DNA of 64,000 nucleotides, taken from NCBI GenBank assembly GCA_046484625.1, contig JAWOIO010000192.1, positions 5,672-69,671 of the forward strand, in the 5' to 3' direction. A program made the position numbers and the translations under genes. The DNA is from DASUAO01 sp046484625 (GTDB taxonomy: Bacteria > Actinomycetota > Acidimicrobiia > IMCC26256 > PALSA-555). The first letter of the stretch is position 1, and each line of letters starts with the position of its first letter. Shown here in pieces: positions 16,955 to 25,494 of this stretch. The notes beneath the pieces were generated by a model. The model ran no database searches. It was not told where the DNA came from and saw only the letters and a list, made by a program, of their open reading frames with translations.

Positions 16955-19168
16955 ATGCCCGAAGTGCGTCCACCGCTCGCACCCCGACGCCCGACCGTGC
17001 TCCGGACACACGGCGACGAGCGCATCGACGAGTGGTACTGGCTGCGCGAACGCGACGATCCCGAGGTCCTCGCCTACCTCCGGGCCGAGAACGAGTTCGC
17101 GCAGGCCGGCCTCGCCCACACCGAGGACCTGCAGCGCGCCATCTTCGACGAGATCAAGGCTCGGGTCGTGGAGACCGACGCGTCGGCTCCCGTTCGTCGT
17201 GGCGACCACGAGTACTTCACACGCACGGTGGAGGGCCTCGAGTACTCGGTGCACTGCCGGCGCCCGATCGGAAGCGAGTCCGCGCCCGACCCGCGGCGGC
17301 CACCCGGGGCGACACCCGGCGAAGAGGTCCTCCTCGACGAGAACGCGCTGGCGGCCGGCTCGCCGTATTTCGCGCTCCGGAACCTCGCGCTGTCGCCGGG
17401 CCACACCCTGCTCGCACATGCGGTCGACCTCGACGGCGGCGAGCGGGCGACGCTCCGGTTCCGCGACCTCTCGACGGGTGAGGATCTCGACGACGAGGTC
17501 CCTGACACCTACTACGGGATCGCCTGGGCGAACGACGACCGCACCGTCTTCTACGTGCGGCCCGACGCCGCGATGCGACCGTGGCAGGTGTGGCGCCACA
17601 TGCTCGGGACGGCCGCGACCGACGACTCGCTCGTCTTCGAGGAGCCGGACGAACGGTTCTCGGTGCACATCTCGCGGGCGCGCACCGGCCGCTTCCTGCT
17701 CATCGGGAGCCACTCGAAGGTCACCAGCGAGGTGCTCCTCGTCGACGCCGACGCACCGACGGATCCGCCGGTCGTCGTCAGCCCGAGGACCACCGGCATC
17801 GAGTACCACGTCGAGCACCACCATCCCGGGCGCGGGCACCCCGGGAGCGGGCACCCCGGGAGCGGGCACCCCGGGCGCGGGCCCGACGTCCTCTATCTCG
17901 TGACGAACGAGGGTGGGGCAGAGAACTTCCGGCTCGCGGTCACCGACGTCGCCGCGATCATGGCGGGAGACGTCGGGCCGACCCACTGGCGGGAGGTCGT
18001 GCCCCACCGGCCCGACGTACGCCTGGAGGCCGTCGACGCGTTCGCGGACTGCCTCGTGCTGTCCGAGCGCTCGGCCGGGCTCGAGCACCTCCGCGTGCTC
18101 CCGCTCGATGGAGACCGAGAGCACATCGTCGAGCTCCCGGACGACGTGTACTCGGTCTGGGTCGGCCCCAACCCCGAGTACGAGACGGCCGTCCTGCGCA
18201 TCGGGTACACGTCACTCGTGTTGCCGCCGACGGACTTCGACGTCTCGCTCACGGACGGCACCCGCACCGTAGTGAAGACGCAGCCCGTGCAGGGCTACGA
18301 CCCCGCCGACTACGAGACGCATCGCCACTGGGTCGACGCGCCCGACGGCGCGCAGATCCCTCTCTCGCTGGTCCACCGGCGCGACCTCCCTCCCGGGGCA
18401 CCGTTCCTCCTGAACGGCTACGGCGCGTACGAGGTCTCGCTCGATCCGATGTTCGCCGTGACCCGGGTCAGCCTCCTGGAGCGCGGCATCGGCTTCGCGA
18501 TCGCGCACGTACGAGGAGGCGGTGAGCTCGGCCGTGCGTGGTACGAGGGCGGCCGCCTCGGGAACAAGCGCAACACCTTCACCGACTTCGTGGCGTGCGC
18601 GCAGCACCTCGTGGACCGCGGGATCACGCGCCCGGACCGCCTGGCCGCGTCCGGCGGCAGCGCGGGCGGGCTCCTCATGGGCGCGGTGGCGAACCTGCGC
18701 CCCGACCTCTTCCGGGCGATCGTGGCCGAGGTCCCGTTCGTCGACTGCCTCACGACGATCCTCGACCCGTCGCTCCCGCTGACGATCACCGAATGGGACG
18801 AGTGGGGCGACCCGGTGCGCAGTCGAGAGATGTACGCCTACATCAAGGGGTACGCGCCCTACGACAACGTCGTGGCTCAGGACTACCCGGCGCTCCTCGT
18901 CACCGGCGGGCTCAACGACCCGCGCGTGCAGTACTGGGAGCCCGCGAAGTGGGTCGCCAAGCTGCGAGTGACGGCAACCGGTGACCGACCCGTCTACCTC
19001 AAGACCGAGCTCGACGCCGGCCACCACGGTCCGAGCGGCCGGTACGGGGCGTGGCGCGAACGGGCTCTCGTCCTGGCGTTCGTGATCGACCAGATCGCTC
19101 ACGACGGTGCAGGAACGACCGGTCGCGCGCCGGGTCAGGCGCCGAGCGGCAAGATCGCCGCGAGCTGA
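16955..19168 (+). CDS. Prolyl oligopeptidase family (S9A) serine peptidase
   Basis: A 737-residue cytosolic serine peptidase with an N-terminal beta-propeller and a C-terminal alpha/beta hydrolase. The nucleophile Ser569 is in ASGGSAGGLLMG; the acid lies in GGLNDPRVQYWEPAKW and the histidine in DAGHHGPSGRYG. It resembles oligopeptidase B/PtrB. A low-complexity insertion of four PG[RS]GH units (17825-17884) interrupts the propeller. ATG 16955 gives the conserved PPLAPRRPTVLRTHGDERID start. Its last 34 bp overlap the end of the convergent thioesterase gene. Confidence 0.92.
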   Translation: MPEVRPPLAPRRPTVLRTHGDERIDEWYWLRERDDPEVLAYLRAENEFAQAGLAHTEDLQRAIFDEIKARVVETDASAPVRRGDHEYFTRTVEGLEYSVHCRRPIGSESAPDPRRPPGATPGEEVLLDENALAAGSPYFALRNLALSPGHTLLAHAVDLDGGERATLRFRDLSTGEDLDDEVPDTYYGIAWANDDRTVFYVRPDAAMRPWQVWRHMLGTAATDDSLVFEEPDERFSVHISRARTGRFLLIGSHSKVTSEVLLVDADAPTDPPVVVSPRTTGIEYHVEHHHPGRGHPGSGHPGSGHPGRGPDVLYLVTNEGGAENFRLAVTDVAAIMAGDVGPTHWREVVPHRPDVRLEAVDAFADCLVLSERSAGLEHLRVLPLDGDREHIVELPDDVYSVWVGPNPEYETAVLRIGYTSLVLPPTDFDVSLTDGTRTVVKTQPVQGYDPADYETHRHWVDAPDGAQIPLSLVHRRDLPPGAPFLLNGYGAYEVSLDPMFAVTRVSLLERGIGFAIAHVRGGGELGRAWYEGGRLGNKRNTFTDFVACAQHLVDRGITRPDRLAASGGSAGGLLMGAVANLRPDLFRAIVAEVPFVDCLTTILDPSLPLTITEWDEWGDPVRSREMYAYIKGYAPYDNVVAQDYPALLVTGGLNDPRVQYWEPAKWVAKLRVTATGDRPVYLKTELDAGHHGPSGRYGAWRERALVLAFVIDQIAHDGAGTTGRAPGQAPSGKIAAS
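17825..17884 (+). repeat. Four 15-bp tandem repeats inside the peptidase gene
   Basis: Four in-frame copies of a 15-bp unit (CCCGGGMGCGGGCAC; the last ends in CCC) encode PG[RS]GH repeats. They sit in the predicted beta-propeller, probably on an exposed loop, and keep the frame open. Repeat number could vary between strains. Confidence 0.9.
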
Positions 19169-19995
19169 CGGCTCTGCGCCAGCAGCGTTCCGTCGGCGGC
19201 CCAGACCTCGCCGTCCTCCTCGAGGAACCCCCCGGCCGACACGTTGGTGCGGAACACCGCGAGGAGGAAGTCCTCGGGACCGATCCCGGGGTGGGGCAGT
19301 CCGGCCCGGAAGTGCACCGTCAGATCGACTGTCGGCACGACCATGGGGACCGGTGCGCGCGAGAACACCGGCGGGATCCACGCGTCGGTGACCGCCGCGA
19401 GCACAGGGGCGTCGAACGGCTGCGGCTCCTCCAGACGGATCCACCCCCCACCGATCGCCGCGGGTGACGGCGCACCACCGGTCCACGGCCGTTCACCGAT
19501 CGCCCAACGGGTGTCCCAGCGCCGCGCGATCGGAGGCGCATCGGCCGGCACGGTCTCGGCGGCAATCGTCGCCGGATCGGCGACCTCGGGCCGCACGAGG
19601 TCGCAGAACTCGGGCCCCGGTCGCGGCGTGGAGAATGCAGCCACTCCGAGCGCGATGAGGCGATCGCCCTGCTCGACTCGAGCCGTGCACGTCGTCAGCG
19701 AGCGACCGCGCCGTTCGACATTCGTGGCGATGGTGATCACTCCCGCCTCGGGAGGTGCGACGAAGTGGGTCGTCAACGAGCGCGGCGCCCGGTCGGCATC
19801 GGCGACGGTCTCGCCGAGCGCCCGGAGGATGATCGCGGCCAGGTAGCCGCCGTTCGGGCCCCGGGCGACCCACCACGCCTCGTCGACCCGCGCTTCGAAG
19901 AAGGCGTGGGCACGCTCCGCCCCGGATCCCCCGGCCTCGGAGTCGGGGTGGGCGACGGGCGTGACGGCGGTGTCGCGTCGGAACCGGGTCGGCAC
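19135..19995 (-). CDS. Acyl-CoA thioesterase, TesB/4HBT_3-type
   Basis: A 286-residue double hot-dog protein. Landmarks are WWVARGPNGGYLAAIILRA in the first half, THFVAPPEAG, and VDLTVHFRAGLP with FRTNVSAGGFLEEDGEVWA in the second, typical of acyl-CoA thioesterase II relatives. It should release free fatty acids from CoA esters. GTG start at 19995. Convergent overlap with the prolyl oligopeptidase gene; divergent from the alpha/beta hydrolase gene. Confidence 0.83.
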   Translation of the reverse strand: MPTRFRRDTAVTPVAHPDSEAGGSGAERAHAFFEARVDEAWWVARGPNGGYLAAIILRALGETVADADRAPRSLTTHFVAPPEAGVITIATNVERRGRSLTTCTARVEQGDRLIALGVAAFSTPRPGPEFCDLVRPEVADPATIAAETVPADAPPIARRWDTRWAIGERPWTGGAPSPAAIGGGWIRLEEPQPFDAPVLAAVTDAWIPPVFSRAPVPMVVPTVDLTVHFRAGLPHPGIGPEDFLLAVFRTNVSAGGFLEEDGEVWAADGTLLAQSRQLAAILPLGA

Positions 19996-20062
19996 GGCGG
20001 GTCACCCTACCGGCCGGAGCCCCCGCGATCGGCCGCCCGGGCCAGCACTTAGGCTCGGCGCC

Positions 20063-20713
20063 GTGATCGAGCGCCTGGAGCTCCCGTCGAGCGACGGCGT
20101 CGTGCTCGAGGCGGAGCTGGCGACGTCGACGGTGGCCGAGCGCGCCGCGATGGTCCTGTGCCATCCGCACCCGCAGTTCGGCGGCACCATGCGCTCGCTC
20201 GTGATCTCGGAGCTGTTCGGTGCGCTGCCCGCGGCCGGGGTGACGTGCCTTCGGTTCAACTTCCGCGGTGTCGAGTCGAGCACCGGTGCCTACGACGAGG
20301 GACGAGGCGAGCGCGACGACACGCATACGGCCGTCCGTGCGCTCGCCGGAACGAGCGATGCTCCGCTCGTTCTCACGGGGTGGTCGTTCGGGGCCGACAT
20401 GGCCCTGTCGGTGCGCGACGATCAGATCGTCGGGTGGTTGGCGATCGCGCCACCCCTGCACTTCGCGTCCGAGCTGGACGCACTCGCGGGCGACCCCCGT
20501 CCGAAGCACCTGGCCCTCGCCGAGCACGACGAGTTCCGCGCGCCCGCCGAGATCCTCGAGCAGACGGAGGGATGGGCTTCCACGACCGTCGAGGTCGTCC
20601 CCGGCGCGAGCCACTTCTTCGTCGGACGGACGGATCGGCTCGTGGCGGCCGCTCAGGAGTTCGTCGAGCGGGTCGCCCCGACCGAGAGCCCGGGAACTCA
20701 GCCGATACGCTGA
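20063..20713 (+). CDS. Alpha/beta hydrolase, dienelactone hydrolase-like
   Basis: A 216-residue cytosolic hydrolase of the type annotated as 'CocE/NonD or KAN-type' small serine hydrolases. It shows CHPHPQFGGTM, FNFRGVESSTG and the nucleophile elbow GWSFGAD, with GASHFFVG carrying the catalytic histidine. The frame is open from 19961 but homology begins at the GTG at 20063, which I take as the start. It lies 67 bp before the acyltransferase gene. Substrate unknown. Confidence 0.8.
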   Translation: MIERLELPSSDGVVLEAELATSTVAERAAMVLCHPHPQFGGTMRSLVISELFGALPAAGVTCLRFNFRGVESSTGAYDEGRGERDDTHTAVRALAGTSDAPLVLTGWSFGADMALSVRDDQIVGWLAIAPPLHFASELDALAGDPRPKHLALAEHDEFRAPAEILEQTEGWASTTVEVVPGASHFFVGRTDRLVAAAQEFVERVAPTESPGTQPIR

Positions 20714-20780
20714 TCGGGCCGCGCCGCGACGCCTGTTGCGCGGCCTGGTCGGCGAACCGCCACGACCGAGGACTCCCCCC

Positions 20781-22748
20781 ATGCCCCGAACCGAGGCCCT
20801 GGCCACTGGACGCGGCTCCACCCAGGCGCTCCCCTCTACCTTCGGCTTCAAGCCGGCCCTCGACGGGCTGCGGGCCGTGGCGGTCGGCTCCGTCATCGCC
20901 TTCCACTTCGGCGCCGACGGCTTCCAGGGCGGGTTCCTCGGCGTCGACACCTTCTTCGTCCTCTCGGGCTACCTCATCACCTCCCTGTTGCTCACCGAGT
21001 GGGGGCGGACGTCCACGATCGACTTCCTCGCGTTCTGGATCCGACGCGCGCGGCGGCTCCTGCCGGCGCTGTTCATCGTCCTGATCGCGATCGCGATCTG
21101 GGCTCGGCTCGACGTCAACACCGACCGTCTCGGTGACTTCCGGGCCGACCTGCTCTGGACGACGTTCTACGGCGCCAACTGGCACTTCATCGGCTCCGGC
21201 GAGTCCTACTTCGACCTCTTCAGTGACGCGTCGCCCCTTCGACACGCATGGTCGTTGGCCATCGAGGAGCAGTTCTACCTGTTCTGGCCGCTGATCACGT
21301 TCGGATGCCTCCGGCTGGCCCGGGGACGAACCCGCGTCCTGACCACCGTGTGCGTCGGAGGGATCATCGCGTCATCGTTCGCGATGATCGTGCTCTACGA
21401 GAGCGGCGATCCGTCACGCGCCTACTACGGGACGGACAGTCGCGCGAGCCAGCTCCTCGTCGGCGCGTTGCTAGCGATCGTGCTCACCCGATGGGCACCG
21501 CGGGCGCGGAGCGCGCAGGTCGGCGTCCAGGCGGCCGGCATCGTCGGCGCGGCGTTCTGCCTGTGGGCATTCACGAGCGTCAACGACCGCGACTCGTGGA
21601 TGTACCACGGCGGGTTCCTGCTCTTCGCGGTCGCAACCGCGGCGGTGATCGTCGCGATCATCCAGCCCGAGCGTGGACCGCTCGCGCGACTGCTGTCGAT
21701 CCGGCCGGTTCGCTGGATCGGCCAGGTGTCGTACGGGCTGTACTTGTGGCACTGGCCGGTGCAGGTCGCGCTGTCCGAGCCACGCACCGGCCTCTCGGGA
21801 TGGGACCTCGCGCTCCTCCGCCTCGCGGTGACCTTCGCGGCGGCGACGCTCTCCTACTACCTGGTCGAGCTCCCCATCCGCCACGGCGAGCTCAAGGGAC
21901 GCGTCGCCCGTACCGCGACCCCGCTCGGCTTCGTCGCGGTCACCGTCGTCATCCTCGTCTCGACGGCCGCCGCGACGACCCCACCGGAGTTCCTCACCGC
22001 GAACCCGAACGAGGTGATCTCGACGCCCTCGGCCACCGGTAAAGATCTGCCGCCGAGCGGGTCGCCCGAGGCCGAGCTCGGGACCGTGCTGCTCGTCGGA
22101 GACTCGATCGCAGCATCGGTCGGGGACGGGCTCGGTGCCGAGGCGGCGACCCGCGGCATCCCTTTCCAAGCCGCGACACGCCCAGGATGCGGGATGGTCA
22201 CCGGCATCCCGGCGCTCCCTGACGGAACCGAGATCGCGTGGGGCCCCGCGTGCGCCGAGGGCACGCCCGGATACCTCGCGGACGCGGTCGCCGCGAGCGA
22301 CCCCGACACCATCCTCTGGCTGAGCACCTGGGAGACCTCGGATCGGATCGTCGGCGGGAGGTTCTACGAGTTCGGGACGCCCGAAGCCGACCGGATGCTC
22401 CTCGAGCGGATGGAGGAGTCGTATCGCGTGCTCGCCGAGTCAGGAGCGTCGATCGTGATGGTCGCCAACACCCCGCGCGCGGCCGAGAGCGAGGTCCTCG
22501 TCCGCGACCCCGAACAGGAGCGCGACTACCTGCACCTGAACGCGCTGTACCGGCAGTTCGCAGACGCCCACCCGGACTCGGTCCGGGTGCTGGATCTCTC
22601 CGCGATCGTCTGCCCGGGCGGCGTCCCGTGCCCCGCGGACGTCGGCGGAGTCCGCCCCCGTCCCCGCGACGGCGGGCACTTCGAGGGCGACGGCCCGGCC
22701 TGGATCGCTCCGAGGTTGTTCGACGCGCTCGTAGAGTCGAAGCCCTAG
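20781..22748 (+). CDS. Membrane acyltransferase (OafA/YrhL-type) with SGNH domain
   Basis: A 655-residue protein with two parts. Residues about 15-380 form the multi-spanning acyltransferase-3 domain (ALDGLRAVAVGSVIAFHF, FFVLSGYLITSLLL, RRARRLLPALF). A C-terminal SGNH hydrolase-like domain follows, with GDSIAASVGDG as nucleophile motif and RDGGHFEGDGP carrying the histidine. Such proteins O-acylate cell-wall or surface glycans, the inner domain bringing acyl groups across the membrane. The stand-alone SGNH protein at 39552 has a similar C-terminus. Its end overlaps a small minus-strand gene by 4 bp. Confidence 0.9.
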   Translation: MPRTEALATGRGSTQALPSTFGFKPALDGLRAVAVGSVIAFHFGADGFQGGFLGVDTFFVLSGYLITSLLLTEWGRTSTIDFLAFWIRRARRLLPALFIVLIAIAIWARLDVNTDRLGDFRADLLWTTFYGANWHFIGSGESYFDLFSDASPLRHAWSLAIEEQFYLFWPLITFGCLRLARGRTRVLTTVCVGGIIASSFAMIVLYESGDPSRAYYGTDSRASQLLVGALLAIVLTRWAPRARSAQVGVQAAGIVGAAFCLWAFTSVNDRDSWMYHGGFLLFAVATAAVIVAIIQPERGPLARLLSIRPVRWIGQVSYGLYLWHWPVQVALSEPRTGLSGWDLALLRLAVTFAAATLSYYLVELPIRHGELKGRVARTATPLGFVAVTVVILVSTAAATTPPEFLTANPNEVISTPSATGKDLPPSGSPEAELGTVLLVGDSIAASVGDGLGAEAATRGIPFQAATRPGCGMVTGIPALPDGTEIAWGPACAEGTPGYLADAVAASDPDTILWLSTWETSDRIVGGRFYEFGTPEADRMLLERMEESYRVLAESGASIVMVANTPRAAESEVLVRDPEQERDYLHLNALYRQFADAHPDSVRVLDLSAIVCPGGVPCPADVGGVRPRPRDGGHFEGDGPAWIAPRLFDALVESKP

Positions 22749-22963
22749 GTCGACGCGCTCGAGGTCTTCATCAGGCCGATCCGGTCGAGAAATGCTCCGC
22801 GCCGCTCGACGACGCTGCGCCACTGCACGAGATCGTTGTCGAAGTGCGCGCGATCACCCTCTTCGTATGCGTGCTCGAGCTCGTCGAACGCGGCATCCTC
22901 CGCGTCCAACAGCTCCCGGTAGCGCCGGAAGAACCCCTCGTCCAGGTGCTCGGCATCGGTCAT
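22745..22963 (-). CDS. Small acidic helical protein, unknown function
   Basis: A 72-residue soluble protein rich in Asp, Glu and Arg (RRYRELLDAEDAAFDELEHA), predicted almost entirely helical. I prefer ATG 22963 over the in-frame GTG 22969 because GAGGAGG ends 5 nt before it. No recognisable family. It ends inside the stop of the acyltransferase gene and lies 106 bp downstream of hisA on the same strand. Confidence 0.65.
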   Translation of the reverse strand: MTDAEHLDEGFFRRYRELLDAEDAAFDELEHAYEEGDRAHFDNDLVQWRSVVERRGAFLDRIGLMKTSSAST

Positions 22964-23069
22964 CGCCACCTCCTCGTCACCGGCAGCACCGCCACGGTGC
23001 CACCACCCGGAAGGTACCCGAGCTGGGGCCCCCTGTCAGCAGAGCGCCGCGGCCGGCCCGGAACGGCCC

Positions 23070-23798
23070 TCATTCCAGCGCCGCGAGCGCCTCCCCGAGG
23101 GTGAAGCGCTGCTCGTAGATGGCCTTGCCGACGATGACGCCGGCGAGGCGGCGGTCACCGATCGCCAGGTCCGCGAGGGCCCGGAGGTCGGCGAGCGACC
23201 CGACGCCCCCGCTCGCGATGACGGGAACCGTCGTGGCCTCCAGCACCGCCCGCAGCTGGTCGAGGTCGGGACCCACGAGCATCCCGTCGCGAGCGATCTC
23301 CGTCACGACCAGCGCGGCGACCCCGAAGCCGGCGAAGCGCGCCGCGAGGTCAAGGAGGTCGTGACCGCTCCCCTCGGTCCAGCCGCGCACGGCCACCTCA
23401 CGGCCCCGGGCGTCCAACCCGACCGCGATCGCGCCCGGATGGAACGAGCACAGCGCATCCACGAGCTCCGGGTCCTCCACCGCGGCCGTCCCTACGACAA
23501 CCCGCGCGGCACCGCAGCGGAGCAGCGCGCCCGCCGCCTCGACGCTCCGAACCCCGCCCCCGACCTGGATCGAGCACGGAACGGCCGCGGCGATCGCCTC
23601 GACGACCGCGAGGTTCGCCGGCTCACCCGTCCGCGCGGCGTCGAGGTCGACCACATGGATCCACTCGGTCCCGGCGGCGGCGAACGCCCGCGCGACGGCG
23701 ATCGGATCGTCGTCGTACACCCTCTCGCGCGCGAAGTCGCCTTGCTCGAGCCGGACCGCGCGACCGGCTCGTACGTCGATCGCCGGGTACACCTGCAC
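23070..23798 (-). CDS. hisA: HisA isomerase (ProFAR isomerase)
   Basis: A 242-residue TIM barrel isomerising ProFAR in histidine synthesis. The catalytic Asp8 is in PAIDVRAG; the other catalytic aspartate lies in VTEIARDGMLVGPD. Phosphate-binding IQVGGGVRS and IASGGVGS are present. PriA, the dual HisA/TrpF enzyme, shares these features, but a separate trpF at 9098 argues for a dedicated HisA. It follows hisB by 17 bp with no hisH between. Confidence 0.92.
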   Translation of the reverse strand: MQVYPAIDVRAGRAVRLEQGDFARERVYDDDPIAVARAFAAAGTEWIHVVDLDAARTGEPANLAVVEAIAAAVPCSIQVGGGVRSVEAAGALLRCGAARVVVGTAAVEDPELVDALCSFHPGAIAVGLDARGREVAVRGWTEGSGHDLLDLAARFAGFGVAALVVTEIARDGMLVGPDLDQLRAVLEATTVPVIASGGVGSLADLRALADLAIGDRRLAGVIVGKAIYEQRFTLGEALAALE

Positions 23799-23815
23799 GA
23801 ATCAGGCCCCCACGG

Positions 23816-24409
23816 TCAGAGGGTGCCCTTGGTGCTCGGGATCCCCGTGCTCTCGATCCGCACGGCGTCACGAAGCGCGACGGCTGCCCCCTTGAACGAC
23901 GCCTCGATCACGTGGTGGCCGTTGCGACCCGTGATCGAGCGCAGGTGCAGCGTGATCGCGGCGGCGACGGTGAACGCGCGCCAGAACTCCTCGCAGAGCT
24001 GGACGTCGAAGGTCCCGATCCACTCGACCACGGGATCGACCTCGTACACGAGGAACGGTCGTCCGGAAAGATCGAGGGACACCTGGACGAGCGCCTCGTC
24101 GAGCGGCACGGACGACGAGGCGAACCGTCGCACTCCGGCCTTGTCACCCAGCGCGGTGGCGAGCGCCTCCCCGAGTGCGATCCCCACGTCCTCGACCGTG
24201 TGGTGGAGGTCGATCTCGAGGTCGCCGTCCGCCTCGATGTCGAGATCGAAGTGGGCGTGCTTCCCGAGCTGCTCCAGCATGTGATCGAAGAACGGGATCC
24301 CGGTGCGCGCCCGGGCCCGGCCCGCTCCGTCCAGGTCGACCTTCACCGAGATGGTGGTCTCCTTGGTGGAGCGCGTGATCTCGCCCGAACGTCTCGTTGC
24401 GGCACTCAT
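23816..24409 (-). CDS. hisB: Imidazoleglycerol-phosphate dehydratase
   Basis: A 197-residue manganese-dependent dehydratase. Metal-binding motifs are present twice: FFDHMLEQLGKHAHFD (39-55) with DLHHTVEDVGI (67-77), and later GRNGHHVIEASFKG (161-174). It is monofunctional, without the phosphatase domain of enterobacterial HisB. ATG 24409 overlaps the hisC stop (ATGA), so the two are coupled. Confidence 0.97.
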   Translation of the reverse strand: MSAATRRSGEITRSTKETTISVKVDLDGAGRARARTGIPFFDHMLEQLGKHAHFDLDIEADGDLEIDLHHTVEDVGIALGEALATALGDKAGVRRFASSSVPLDEALVQVSLDLSGRPFLVYEVDPVVEWIGTFDVQLCEEFWRAFTVAAAITLHLRSITGRNGHHVIEASFKGAAVALRDAVRIESTGIPSTKGTL

Positions 24410-25494
24410 GGGGCTCCGCTCTCGTCGAGCGCGCCGCGCAAGGCGGCGAGCATCCGATCGTCTTCGTCGGGCGTCCCGACGGTGATGCGCAGACAGTCGT
24501 CGAGCCGCGGCCATCGGCTGAAGTCGCGGACCAGCACGCCGTGCGCGACCAGCCGGTCCCACACGGCACGTCCGTCGCCGTCGAGGCGTACGAGGACGAA
24601 GTTCGCCCCGGACGGGTAGACGGTGAGCCCGGGCAACCGGTGCAGCTCTTCGACGAGGCGCGTGCGCTCGGCGACGAGGGTCTCGACCCGGCTTCGCATC
24701 TCCACATCGAAGCGGAGTGCCGTGAGGCCGGCGAGCTGGGTCGGGGCCGACAGGTGGTACGGGAGGACGACCTTCTCGAGCTCCGCGATCACCGACGTCG
24801 GACCCACGGCGAAGCCGAGGCGCACGGCTGCGAGCGACCACACCTTCGAGTAGGTGCGCACGACGACCAACGGGACGTCGTCGGCGACGAGCTCGAGCGC
24901 GCTCCAGTCGGAGAACTCGCCGTACGCCTCGTCGACGACGAGGAGCCCCGGACCGTGGTCGATCACGGAGGTCAGGAGCGCCTCGACGGTCGCTCGGGGA
25001 GAGGTCGTCCCCGTCGGGTTGTTCGGACTGCACAGCAGGACGACGGACGGCCGCTCGGCCCCGATGAGGATCCCGGCCTCCGTCGGGGAGACCGAGAAGT
25101 CGCTGGCACGCTCACCCACGACGACGGTCGTCCCGGTGATGCGGGCGATGTGACTGTGCAGGGCGTAGGTCGGCTCGAACACGGCGACGCGTCGGCCGGC
25201 ACCGCCGTAGGTGAGCAGCACGGTCTGCAGGACCTCGTTGGACCCGTTGGCGCAGAAGACCCGCTCGGGCGGGTGACCGAGTGTCGCGCCCATCGCTCTC
25301 CTGAGGTCGGTTGCAGCCCGGTCGGGGTAACGGTGCAGGGGGATCGTGCGCTGGGCCTCGACCCAGGCGTCGAGGAACGCCGGCGGTGGCGGGTAGGGGC
25401 TCTCGTTGGTGTTGAGGCGCACCTCCACGTCGAGCTGCGGAGAGTGGTATCCGGACAGCTCCGTGAGGTCGGCCCTCGGCTGCGGGAGGCTCAT
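24406..25494 (-). CDS. hisC: Histidinol-phosphate aminotransferase
   Basis: A 362-residue class I PLP aminotransferase. LNTNESPYPPP at the N-terminus, CSPNNPTGT, VVDEAYGEF and the PLP lysine in RTYSKVWSLAAVRLGF are all visible. It converts imidazole acetol phosphate to histidinol phosphate. It overlaps the hisD stop (ATGA) upstream and the hisB start (ATGA) downstream. Confidence 0.96.
   Translation of the reverse strand: MSLPQPRADLTELSGYHSPQLDVEVRLNTNESPYPPPPAFLDAWVEAQRTIPLHRYPDRAATDLRRAMGATLGHPPERVFCANGSNEVLQTVLLTYGGAGRRVAVFEPTYALHSHIARITGTTVVVGERASDFSVSPTEAGILIGAERPSVVLLCSPNNPTGTTSPRATVEALLTSVIDHGPGLLVVDEAYGEFSDWSALELVADDVPLVVVRTYSKVWSLAAVRLGFAVGPTSVIAELEKVVLPYHLSAPTQLAGLTALRFDVEMRSRVETLVAERTRLVEELHRLPGLTVYPSGANFVLVRLDGDGRAVWDRLVAHGVLVRDFSRWPRLDDCLRITVGTPDEDDRMLAALRGALDESGAP

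Noticed and set aside
23816..25033. Longer HisB with about 200 extra N-terminal residues
   Set aside because: The extra part is the shadow of hisC in another frame; HisB homology begins at ATG 24409, which overlaps the hisC stop.
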